A DNA stretch of 5,617 nucleotides from Myxococcales bacterium. GTDB taxonomy: Bacteria; Myxococcota_A; UBA9160; JALSIO01. The position numbers and the translations under genes were made by a program. The DNA is taken from assembly GCA_026989995.1 (NCBI GenBank), contig JALSIO010000091.1, positions 1-5,617 of the forward strand, written 5' to 3'. Below, piece by piece: positions 1 through 5,617 of the stretch. Each line of letters starts with the position of its first letter. Position 1 is the first letter of the stretch. Below the pieces are notes generated by a model that was not told the origin of the DNA, did not search any database, and saw only the letters and a list, made by a program, of their open reading frames with translations.

Positions 1-926
1 TGCTGCCGTACCTGGGATTCGAGGTGCTGGAGGTCGGCGAGGGCCGGCCGGGTGCGTCGGCAGAGGAGCGCGTGGCCCGGGAGCGGGCCGCCTTCGGGCG
101 CGCGGCGGAGCTCCTCGCGGCGCCTCGAGAGGGCCGCCGCCCGCGGATGGTGGCGCTGGTGACGGCGCTCGGCCACGCCCCGTACCCGGATCTACCCGGC
201 GGCGCGCGAGGCACGGGTCCCCGGAGCGGTGGGGAGCGGGCCGAGGTCGCGCACCGGATCGGCGACCTCGTGCGCTTCACCGACGGACTGCTCGGAGACC
301 TCTTCGACCGGCTGCGCGCCGCGGGGCACCTCGACGAGACCCTGGTCGTGGTCACCGGTGACCACGGCGTGCGCACGCGTGCCGAAGACCCGGTGCTCGA
401 CCTTCGGGTGCTCGCTCGGGAGAGCTTCCACGTGCCCCTTCTCATCCGCTATCCGCCGGCGATTCCGGAGACTCGGCGCATCTCGACCATCACCTCGCAC
501 GTGGATGTCACGCCCACCGTCCTCGCCCTTCTGGGGCTCTCGGATCCGGCATGGCTGCACGAGGGACTCCCCATCACCGATGCGCGCCTGCGCGAACGGG
601 TGACCTTCTTTCTGGGCGGCCACTATCTCGGCAGCAACGGACTCCATCACCGGGGCCGGTTCTTCATGATCAACGAGGTGGCCGGCCTCCGGTACCTGGC
701 CGATCGCTTCTCCTTCGGGACGGACACCCTGGTGCCCCCCCGCGGCCCCCGCGCTGCCGAGGCCGAGGCGCTCCTCGGCCACCTGCGGGACCTGCGGCAG
801 GTGGAGCTCGCCTGGGCCAGCTACCTTCGCGTCGCCTCCACCCAGGCCTCGACCTCGGTCAGGGGGGTCTCCTCGATCGCGAGGCGGTGGAAGAGCTCGA
901 GGTTGAAGAGCATCCAGAGCCGGTAG
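1..926 (+). CDS. Sulfatase / LTA-synthase-like protein, C-terminal half (5' partial)
   Basis: The reading frame is already open at the left edge (first full codon at 3) and stops with TAG at 924-926, giving 307 visible residues. A GTG at 24 could be called as a start, but the residues before it (LPYLGFEV) read as ordinary protein, so the gene almost certainly begins outside the window. Family evidence: a GHAPY motif at visible residues 57-61 resembles the H-x-PY substrate-site segment of LTA-synthase-like sulfatases. A helix then leads to VVVTGDHG, whose Asp and His (codons 360-365) are the usual metal ligands of the alkaline phosphatase superfamily. SHVDVTPTVLALLG follows, the typical C-terminal signature. 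The half carrying the Ser/Thr/Cys nucleophile and any membrane helices is missing, so sulfate ester hydrolase and phosphoglycerol- or phosphoethanolamine-transferase cannot be told apart. About the last 34 residues are Ser/Arg-rich and lie antisense to asnB, so they are probably a run-on tail outside the fold. The gene is transcribed toward the minus-strand operon. Confidence 0.85.
   Translation, partial: LPYLGFEVLEVGEGRPGASAEERVARERAAFGRAAELLAAPREGRRPRMVALVTALGHAPYPDLPGGARGTGPRSGGERAEVAHRIGDLVRFTDGLLGDLFDRLRAAGHLDETLVVVTGDHGVRTRAEDPVLDLRVLARESFHVPLLIRYPPAIPETRRISTITSHVDVTPTVLALLGLSDPAWLHEGLPITDARLRERVTFFLGGHYLGSNGLHHRGRFFMINEVAGLRYLADRFSFGTDTLVPPRGPRAAEAEALLGHLRDLRQVELAWASYLRVASTQASTSVRGVSSIARRWKSSRLKSIQSR
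761..804. repeat. Two adjacent inverted repeats at the operon's convergent end
   Basis: GGCCGAG (761-767) pairs with CTCGGCC (774-780) across a 6-base loop. CCACCTGC (779-786) pairs with GCAGGTGG (797-804) across a 10-base loop. The two stems share two bases, so only one can form fully at a time. They lie in the sulfatase coding region and 17 to 60 bases past the asnB stop codon (821-823), where an operon terminator would be expected. Neither is followed by a T-tract on either strand, so a classical intrinsic terminator is not supported. Such stems also arise by chance in DNA this GC-rich. Confidence 0.3.
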
Positions 927-2758
927 TTGTGGTCGAGGGCACCCTCGACGTGTTCGGCGAGCAGGCGCCGCATCTCCTCGCGGCGAAAGATGCCGGCCTC
1001 GACCAGGTGGCTCTCCTCCACCACGCGGTCGAAGAGCCCGCGCAGCTCTCCCCGGATCCAGTGCGCGAGCGGGAACCCGAAACCCTGCTTGCGGCGATAC
1101 ACGAGCTCCCGAGGGAGGTAGCGTTCCGCGAGCCTCCGGGTGACGTACTTGATGCGCCCGCGCTTCATCTGCCAGCGGGCCGGGATCCGCGCGGCGAAAT
1201 CCACGACCCGGCGGTCCAGGAAGGGACTGCGCACCTCCAGGCTGTGCGCCATGGACATCTTGTCGAGAATCGGGCACTGGTGGTCGGCGAGGCGTGTGGC
1301 CGAATCCGCGTAGAGCATGCGGTCCACGAAGGCCTCGGCCCGGCCGTCCTCGAAGTAGCTCCGGAGCAGCTCCTCGCTCGGGTGCGCGCCCACCCGCTTC
1401 CAGGCCTCCTCGGTGAAAAGGGCGCGTTTCATCTCGTGCGGGAAGCGGAGGAAGGCCGCGCTCTCGGCGTAGCGCTCGAAGCCGCGCTTTTCGGCCATCC
1501 GGTCGAGCCAGCGCAGGCGCGCGGCCACCGAGTTGTAGCCGAAGCTGTCGGGGACGAGCCGGAGCAGCGGGCGCAGCACCCTGCGGCGAAGGGAGGGGGG
1601 GAGGGTGGCGTAGACCTCGGCCAGACGCTGGCCCAGGTAGCGATCGTAGCCGGCGAAAAGCTCGTCTCCGCCGTCCCCGCCCAGGCACACGGTCACCTCT
1701 TCGGCGGCGACCCGGGAGACCACGAAGACGCCCGCGGCGAGCGGGTCCACCGGTTCCTCCATGGCCAGGACCATGCGGGGCGCGAGGCCGGCGAGGTCGG
1801 GCTCGACGATCTCCTCCCGGTGCCGGGTCCGGTAGCGCTCCGCCACCTTCCGCGCCCACGGGAGCTCGCTCTGGGATGCGTCGTCGACGCCGATGGAGAA
1901 GGTCGAAAGCGGCCCGTCCTGCTCGGTGGCGGCGTAGGCGACCACCAGGCTGCTGTCGATTCCCCCGGAGAGGAAGGCTCCGAGCGGGACCTCGCTCATG
2001 AGGTGCTCCCGCACCACGGAACGCAAGAGGCCGTCGAGGGCGTCGAGGAGCTCCGACTCGGAGCCCTGCCACTTGGGCTGGTAGCGGCGCGCCCAGCCCC
2101 GGAATGCCTCCCGGTGCTCCCGGTGCACGCGCAGCCGGCCGGAGGCCGGAAGCTTCGAAATTCCGCGAAAGAAGGTGTGGGCGCCCGGCAGGTAGCGCAT
2201 GCTCATGTAGTGGCCCATGCCCTCGAGGTCGAGCTCCCGGGGGAGGAGGCCGAGGGCGAGCAGGGCCTTGATCTCCGAAGCGAAGGCCAGGCCGAGCGTC
2301 GTTTCGGCGGTGTAGATCGATTTCTGGCCGATCGGGTCGCGCGCGAGGAGGAGGGTCCGGCTCGGCCCATCCCAGAGGGCGAGTCCGTACATCCCCTCGA
2401 GGCGCTCGAGGCCGGCCTCGCCCCACGCGTGCCAGGCCCGGAGCGCCACCTCCGTGTCGGATCGGGTGCGGAAGACCTGCCCCGCGGACTCGAGCTCGCG
2501 GCGGATCTCCCGGTAGTTGTAGATCTCGCCGTTGAAGACGATGAGCCGGTTTCCGTCCTCGGTGGCGATGGGCTGGTGTCCGCCGGCGACATCGATGATG
2601 CTGAGGCGGCGCACCCCGAGGGCGACGTCGGGAGAGATGTGGAAGCCCTCGTCGTCCGGGCCCCGGTGGACGATCGCCGTGGCCATGCGGCGCACCGCGG
2701 CTTCGAGCTCGCGGGGGTCGCCCGGCGCCCGCGGGACGATGCCGACGATGCCGCACAT
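821..2758 (-). CDS. asnB: Asparagine synthetase-family glutamine amidotransferase (class II, AsnB type)
   Basis: Complete gene of 645 residues. It transfers ammonia from glutamine to an ATP-activated carboxylate: aspartate in true AsnB, or a sugar acid or peptide carboxylate in biosynthetic-cluster paralogues. The frame is open for 53 codons further upstream, but the start must be the ATG at 2758 because Cys2 of MCGIVG becomes the N-terminal nucleophile after Met removal. The Ntn glutaminase domain (about 1-200) has HRGPDDEG (31-38), the RRLSIID loop (50-56), FNGEIYN (75-81) and RSDTE (99-103). The synthetase domain has the PP-loop LSGGIDSS (263-270), CLGGDGGDELFAGYDRY (358-374), DKMSMAHSLEVRSPFLD (499-515), KQGFGFP (557-563) and NYRLWMLFNLELFHRL (611-626). 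All key residues are present and there is no frameshift. At 645 residues it is longer than E. coli AsnB (about 554) and resembles the longer AsnB proteins of polysaccharide and exosortase loci. It begins 22 bases after the carbamoyltransferase stop with no clear Shine-Dalgarno, which suggests translational coupling. Its 3' end overlaps the sulfatase gene. The family is certain; asparagine as the real product is not. Confidence 0.95.
   Translation of the reverse strand: MCGIVGIVPRAPGDPRELEAAVRRMATAIVHRGPDDEGFHISPDVALGVRRLSIIDVAGGHQPIATEDGNRLIVFNGEIYNYREIRRELESAGQVFRTRSDTEVALRAWHAWGEAGLERLEGMYGLALWDGPSRTLLLARDPIGQKSIYTAETTLGLAFASEIKALLALGLLPRELDLEGMGHYMSMRYLPGAHTFFRGISKLPASGRLRVHREHREAFRGWARRYQPKWQGSESELLDALDGLLRSVVREHLMSEVPLGAFLSGGIDSSLVVAYAATEQDGPLSTFSIGVDDASQSELPWARKVAERYRTRHREEIVEPDLAGLAPRMVLAMEEPVDPLAAGVFVVSRVAAEEVTVCLGGDGGDELFAGYDRYLGQRLAEVYATLPPSLRRRVLRPLLRLVPDSFGYNSVAARLRWLDRMAEKRGFERYAESAAFLRFPHEMKRALFTEEAWKRVGAHPSEELLRSYFEDGRAEAFVDRMLYADSATRLADHQCPILDKMSMAHSLEVRSPFLDRRVVDFAARIPARWQMKRGRIKYVTRRLAERYLPRELVYRRKQGFGFPLAHWIRGELRGLFDRVVEESHLVEAGIFRREEMRRLLAEHVEGALDHNYRLWMLFNLELFHRLAIEETPLTEVEAWVEATRR
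1591..1605 (+). other. Potential G-quadruplex run inside asnB (template strand)
   Basis: The + strand reads GGGAGGGGGGGAGGG, which can be parsed as four G3 tracts with single-base loops, the arrangement expected to give very stable quadruplexes. It lies within asnB codons for a Thr-Leu-Pro-Pro-Ser-Leu stretch near residues 385-390. The G-rich strand is the transcription template, so the mRNA is C-rich and any effect would be on DNA. The motif is seen directly; a function is not shown. Confidence 0.45.
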
Positions 2759-2780
2759 GGGTGCGCCGACCCGGTGTCGT

Positions 2781-4613
2781 TCATCGCCCGGAGGCCCGGC
2801 GGTCGGTGGCAGCGTGGGTACTGCGGCCCCAGCGGCTCGGGCGTCCCTGCCAGCGCGCACGGGTCGCCTCGCTTCCCACCGGGCCCTCCACCAGGAAGTC
2901 GCCGATGGCGAGGGCATCGAGGTGGCTGTCGAGGAAGGCGCGGATGGCGTCCTCGGGGGAGCGGACGATGGGTTCCTCGTGCACGTTGAACGATGTGTTG
3001 ATCACCACCGGCACACCGGTGCGGGCGCCGTACTCCCGAAGGATGAGGTGGAAGGACGGGTTGTCCTCCTCCCGCACCAGCTGCGGGCGCGCGGTGCGGT
3101 CCACGTGGACCACCCCGGCGCAGCGCTCGGCCATCCAGGGCGTGCACTCGAAGGTGATGGTCATGAAGCGCGCGGTTTCCGTGGCCCCTTCCGGGTGGAC
3201 GAAGAGGCGGCCCGCGTCCCCGGCCAGGCAGGCGGGCGCGAAGGGCATGAACTCGGTGCGCTTGAGCAGCTCGTTCAGCCAGTCGTTGACGGTGGGGTCG
3301 CCCGGCTGGTAGAGGATGCTCCGGTTGCCGAGGGCACGCGGTCCGTATTCCATGCGTCCGTGGAAGCGCGCCACGACCTGCCCGGCCGCGAGCCGCTCCG
3401 CGATCAGCTCCTCCACCCGGCCGGGGTGGTGCTCGAACTCGAGTCCCGCCTCCCGCAGGGCCTTGGCGATCTCCTCGTCCGTGTAGGCGTTGCCGAGGTA
3501 GACGGTCGCGAGCGGCTCCGGCCGGAAGGCGCGGCCGGACTCGCGTCGGAGGCGGTGGTCGATCTCGAGGGCGGCCCCGGTGGCCAGCCCCTCGTCGGAC
3601 ATGCCGGGATGGACGAAGACCTCGTCCACCCCCTCGATCTCGTGGATCTCCTGGTTGATCCGGACATTGGCGAAAAGTCCTCCGGCCAGCGCGAGGCGTC
3701 GGTGGCCGGTCTTTCGGACCCAGTGGCCCACGTAGGCGCGGGCCACGTCCTCGGCCACGGTCTGGATCGAGGCCGCGAGGTCCTCCATGGCCCACTCGGA
3801 GGGCAGCCGGCGCCGGATCTCGGCCAGGGCCTGGTTGAAGAGCACCCGGCCGCGGTTCACCAGCCTGCCGTCCTCGCAGCCGATCATCGAGTCGAGGAGG
3901 TCTCGGTAGCGCGGCTCGCCCCGCGCGGCGAGCCCGGTGATCTTGCCCTCGTGGCGCTTGGCCTTGAAGCCGCAGATCGCCGTGACGTAGGCGTAGTAGT
4001 TCCCCAGGGAGTCGTAGGAGGCGCAGGAGTGGATCTCCTGCATCTCGCCGCCCCGGGCCTCGAAGATCCGGGAGCAGCGTCCGTCGCCGCCTCCGTCCAT
4101 GGTGACCACGAGGGCGTCGTCGTATCCCGAGGTGTAGTAGGCCGCGGCGGCGTGGGCCGTGTGGTGATCGACGAAGTGCACCGGTGCCCGGATCTCGAAC
4201 TCCTGCTCGAGAATCTGCCGGATCCTCCGGCGCCGCTTCCGGAACACGGGGATCCGCAGCCCGTAGTAGGCCTGCTTCAGCCCGGGGACCACGTGGGCGA
4301 GCCCGCCGAACCGCGCTGCGAGATTGAAGAAGGAGCTGTGGATGTCTCCGTCGCTTCCCCGCGCCTCGAACCAGCCGGGCCACTCGAGGACCTCCTCGGT
4401 GAGCTCCATGTTCCACTGGGCCACGGCCACCGCCGCGATGTCGCGCGGGGAGCTTCCCGAGAGGCGGAGGACCTCCGCGATGGAGGCCCGCGGGAAACCC
4501 CGCGCGAGCTTGATCCGGGCGATCCGCTCCTCGTTGATGGCCGCGAGGATCCGGCCATCCTCGATCACGGCCGCGCCGGAGGTCTGCCCATCGGTGATTC
4601 CGAGGATTCGCAT
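2781..4613 (-). CDS. NodU/CmcH/TobZ-family O-carbamoyltransferase
   Basis: Complete gene of 610 residues, close to the usual family length. Relatives use carbamoyl phosphate and ATP to form carbamoyl-adenylate, then pass the carbamoyl group to a hydroxyl, usually of a sugar, in the cytoplasm. The N-terminal Kae1-like domain (about 1-365) shows an early NEERIARIK...GFP segment (27-41), the metal-binding HHTAH (150-154, an HxxxH pair), TMDGGGDG (171-178), LAGGLFANVRIN (309-320) and HPGMSDEGLATGAAL (335-349). The YrdC-like C-terminal domain (about 368-578) shows GRMEYGPRALGNRSIL (419-434), FMPFAPACL (455-463), DRTARPQ (505-511) and INTSFNVHEEPIV (538-550). The ATG at 4613 is chosen because MRILGI opens the first beta strand and AAAGGAG lies just upstream. 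The last 32 residues, after VEGP, are Arg/Ser-rich and look like a non-conserved tail. It is second in the minus-strand operon, 34 bases after the flippase-like gene and 22 before asnB. The acceptor is unknown; a glycan or lipid-linked sugar is the contextual guess. Confidence 0.95.
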   Translation of the reverse strand: MRILGITDGQTSGAAVIEDGRILAAINEERIARIKLARGFPRASIAEVLRLSGSSPRDIAAVAVAQWNMELTEEVLEWPGWFEARGSDGDIHSSFFNLAARFGGLAHVVPGLKQAYYGLRIPVFRKRRRRIRQILEQEFEIRAPVHFVDHHTAHAAAAYYTSGYDDALVVTMDGGGDGRCSRIFEARGGEMQEIHSCASYDSLGNYYAYVTAICGFKAKRHEGKITGLAARGEPRYRDLLDSMIGCEDGRLVNRGRVLFNQALAEIRRRLPSEWAMEDLAASIQTVAEDVARAYVGHWVRKTGHRRLALAGGLFANVRINQEIHEIEGVDEVFVHPGMSDEGLATGAALEIDHRLRRESGRAFRPEPLATVYLGNAYTDEEIAKALREAGLEFEHHPGRVEELIAERLAAGQVVARFHGRMEYGPRALGNRSILYQPGDPTVNDWLNELLKRTEFMPFAPACLAGDAGRLFVHPEGATETARFMTITFECTPWMAERCAGVVHVDRTARPQLVREEDNPSFHLILREYGARTGVPVVINTSFNVHEEPIVRSPEDAIRAFLDSHLDALAIGDFLVEGPVGSEATRARWQGRPSRWGRSTHAATDRRASGR

Positions 4614-4617
4614 CTGG

Positions 4618-4624
4618 CTCCTTT
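4618..4624 (-). promoter_or_regulatory. Shine-Dalgarno site of the carbamoyltransferase
   Basis: Read on the minus strand, AAAGGAG is followed by CCAG and then the ATG at 4613-4611. This is the best ribosome binding site in the operon and fixes the carbamoyltransferase start. The spacer of 4 bases is slightly short. The site lies in the 34-base gap after the flippase-like gene's stop. Confidence 0.7.
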
Positions 4625-4636
4625 GGATCCTTTGCT

Positions 4637-4664
4637 CTCGGGCTCGCCTACGCCTCGGGCTCGC
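4637..4664. repeat. 11-base direct repeat flanking the flippase-like gene's stop codon
   Basis: CTCGGGCTCGC occurs exactly at 4637-4647 and again at 4654-4664, a period of 17 bases. The stop codon (4648-4650) lies in the 6-base spacer. Because one copy codes for the last residues and the other lies in the gap before the next gene, the repeat may be a small tandem duplication. Confidence 0.4.
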
Positions 4665-5617
4665 GCCCTGCGGGCCTCCGGGCCGGGTGGGGGGGCTTCA
4701 CCGGGGCGACCGCTCCGGGTGTCGGGGCGGTGCCGGCGAGGTCCCGCCAGGCAAAGGCCCCGGGGGCGAAACTCAGGATGTCGAGCACGCGGCTCGCGAG
4801 CGCGATGGCCAGCGCCTCCTCGGGCGCCACGCCGAAGGGTCGCAGAAGGTACACGAGGCCGCCCTCGACCACCCCGAGCCCCGCCACGGAGATCGGCAGG
4901 CGCGAGAAGAAGGCAAGGGGTGGAATGACGATGAGCAGCGCTTCGATCCCCACGGGAACGTGCAGGGCCCGCGCGACCAGCCAGACACTCGCCACCGGAA
5001 GGCATTGCTCGAGCAGCGAGAGCGCCCCCACGCCGACCAGGGTGGGAAGGTGGTTCCGGTAGCGGCCGTAGCCCACCGCGAACCGTCCCAGGAATCGGGT
5101 CAGGCGGTCGCCGAAGCGCCCCCCCGCCAGGCTGCCGCCGATGGCCTGGAAGTGGCGGGAGAGCGGCAGCAGGGCCACGGCCAGCGAGATCACGGTGGAG
5201 GCCAGCACCACCGGGAGGAGCGCGCCGAGGGGCGCTGCCGCCCGGAGCGCCAGTGCGAGCGCGAGGGCGCTCATGAGGCCGCAAGCGAGCAGACCGAGCA
5301 CCCGGTCCACCGCCACCGAGGCGGCCACCTCGGCCACGAGCGCCCGGCCCCGGCCGAGGGCCACGGAGCGGAGCACGTCGGCCCCTACCGAGGGTGGCAG
5401 GAAGACGGCTGCGAAGCCCGACGCGAAGTAGGCGCGGACCGCGGCGAATCGCGGGATGCTTCGGGTCTGGGCCTCGAGCAGGGGGATCCACTTGAAGGCC
5501 ATCAGCAGCCGGTCGGCGACCACCGCGCACAAGGCCGCGAAAAGCCACGCGGGATGCGCCTTCGAGAGCGAGGCGAGCGCGGTGCGGACGTCGACCACCC
5601 AGGCGAGCAGCGCGAGC
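4648..5617 (-). CDS. Flippase-like polytopic membrane protein (LPG synthase TM domain / UPF0104), 5' partial
   Basis: The frame runs off the right edge; the last full codon is 5614-5616 and the stop is TAG at 4650-4648. A GTG at 5598 gives 316 residues, but the in-frame codons before it read LALLAW, part of the first membrane helix this family normally has, so the true start is beyond 5617. Counting from that GTG, hydrophobic segments lie at about 16-38, 52-70, 86-118, 121-146, 186-212, 217-232, 238-253 and 261-284, giving a multi-span inner-membrane protein. Family signatures are FASGFAAVFLPPSVGADVLRS (58-78), SVAVDRVLGLL (94-104) and RLPISVAGLGVVEG (233-246), followed by GVAPEEALAIALASR (256-270). 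The family includes the membrane domain of MprF lysyl-PG synthase/flippase and AglD-like proteins, often next to glycan or lipid modification genes. There is no aminoacyl-transferase domain, so lysyl-PG synthesis is not implied. A basic, Pro-rich tail (about 291-316) ends the protein. It is the first visible gene of the operon. Lipid or glycan transport is inferred only. Confidence 0.85.
   Translation of the reverse strand, partial: LALLAWVVDVRTALASLSKAHPAWLFAALCAVVADRLLMAFKWIPLLEAQTRSIPRFAAVRAYFASGFAAVFLPPSVGADVLRSVALGRGRALVAEVAASVAVDRVLGLLACGLMSALALALALRAAAPLGALLPVVLASTVISLAVALLPLSRHFQAIGGSLAGGRFGDRLTRFLGRFAVGYGRYRNHLPTLVGVGALSLLEQCLPVASVWLVARALHVPVGIEALLIVIPPLAFFSRLPISVAGLGVVEGGLVYLLRPFGVAPEEALAIALASRVLDILSFAPGAFAWRDLAGTAPTPGAVAPVKPPHPARRPAGREPEA
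4680..4695 (+). other. Potential G-quadruplex run near the end of the flippase-like gene (template strand)
   Basis: The + strand reads GGGCCGGGTGGGGGGG, which fits four G3 tracts with loops of 2, 1 and 1 bases. It sits in the codons for the Pro-rich C-terminal tail of the flippase-like protein, about 65-80 bases upstream of the carbamoyltransferase ATG. As in asnB, the G-rich strand is the template strand. It may be only a by-product of proline codons in a high-GC genome. Confidence 0.4.

Noticed and set aside
735..741. Run of seven C as a possible frameshift in the sulfatase
   Set aside because: The frame stays consistent on both sides of the run and no second frame carries family motifs there, so no frameshift is supported.
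24..926. GTG at 24 as the real start of the sulfatase gene
   Set aside because: The frame is open to the left edge with protein-like residues, and the remaining protein would lack the catalytic N-terminal half of the family.
192..2756. Minus-strand open frame of 854 codons
   Set aside because: It is a shifted frame over asnB and the sulfatase with an Arg/Pro/Gly-rich, motif-free translation typical of high-GC shadow frames.
2759..2917. 53-codon N-terminal extension of asnB
   Set aside because: The glutaminase nucleophile Cys must be residue 2 of the precursor, so translation starts at 2758. The extension overlaps the carbamoyltransferase 3' end and has no conserved features.
551..2989. Long + strand open frame of 812 codons opposite asnB
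   Set aside because: It runs antisense to asnB with codons stacked on the complements of asnB codons, where stops need TTA, CTA or TCA, which are rare in such GC-rich DNA. The translation shows no domain, and asnB has intact catalytic motifs.
2203..4416. Minus-strand open frame of 737 codons over the carbamoyltransferase and the asnB start
   Set aside because: It is out of frame with both well-supported enzymes, and its translation is low-complexity Arg/Pro/Gly sequence without family signatures.
2532..4928. + strand open frame of 798 codons opposite the carbamoyltransferase
   Set aside because: It is an antisense shadow: no recognisable domain, and it spans three unrelated real genes.
4565..5548. 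Second minus-strand frame of 327 codons across the flippase-like gene
   Set aside because: It lacks hydrophobic segments and is Arg/Gly/Pro-rich, whereas the adopted frame gives clear membrane helices and family motifs.

Overview
The window is very GC-rich bacterial DNA. Nearly every synonymous third position I checked is G or C, and genes are packed with gaps of only tens of bases. There is no tRNA, rRNA, CRISPR array, insertion sequence or integrase. The composition and gene families would fit a soil or groundwater lineage such as Myxococcota, Rokubacteria or another high-GC Gram-negative group. That placement is a guess from style and not something the sequence proves.

Layout: from the left edge to 926 on the + strand lies the C-terminal half of a sulfatase/alkaline-phosphatase-superfamily protein; its N-terminus is outside the window. 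The rest is one minus-strand series, read right to left. It starts with a polytopic membrane protein of the flippase-like (lysylphosphatidylglycerol synthase TM / UPF0104) type, cut by the right edge (5617 to 4648). Next is a complete NodU/CmcH/TobZ-type carbamoyltransferase (4613 to 2781), then a complete class-II glutamine-dependent asparagine synthetase-family protein (2758 to 821). Gaps of 34 and 22 bases make these three a probable operon. The operon converges on the sulfatase gene, and the two coding regions overlap tail to tail by 106 bases (821-926).

How the genes may work together (inference): carbamoyltransferase, AsnB-type amidotransferase, flippase-like membrane protein and sulfatase-like enzyme often occur together in surface-polysaccharide or secondary-metabolite loci. 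There the soluble enzymes decorate a sugar or lipid-linked precursor with carbamoyl or amide groups, and membrane proteins handle export or outer-face modification. No glycosyltransferase is visible here, so the substrate is unknown. All catalytic motifs I could check in the two complete enzymes are present.

I found no clearly new system. The points most worth a second look are the antisense overlap in wobble-to-wobble register, the carbamoyltransferase/AsnB pairing, unusual signature residues in the carbamoyltransferase, two strong G-quadruplex-forming runs on the template strand of the operon, and a pair of inverted repeats just past the asnB stop codon.
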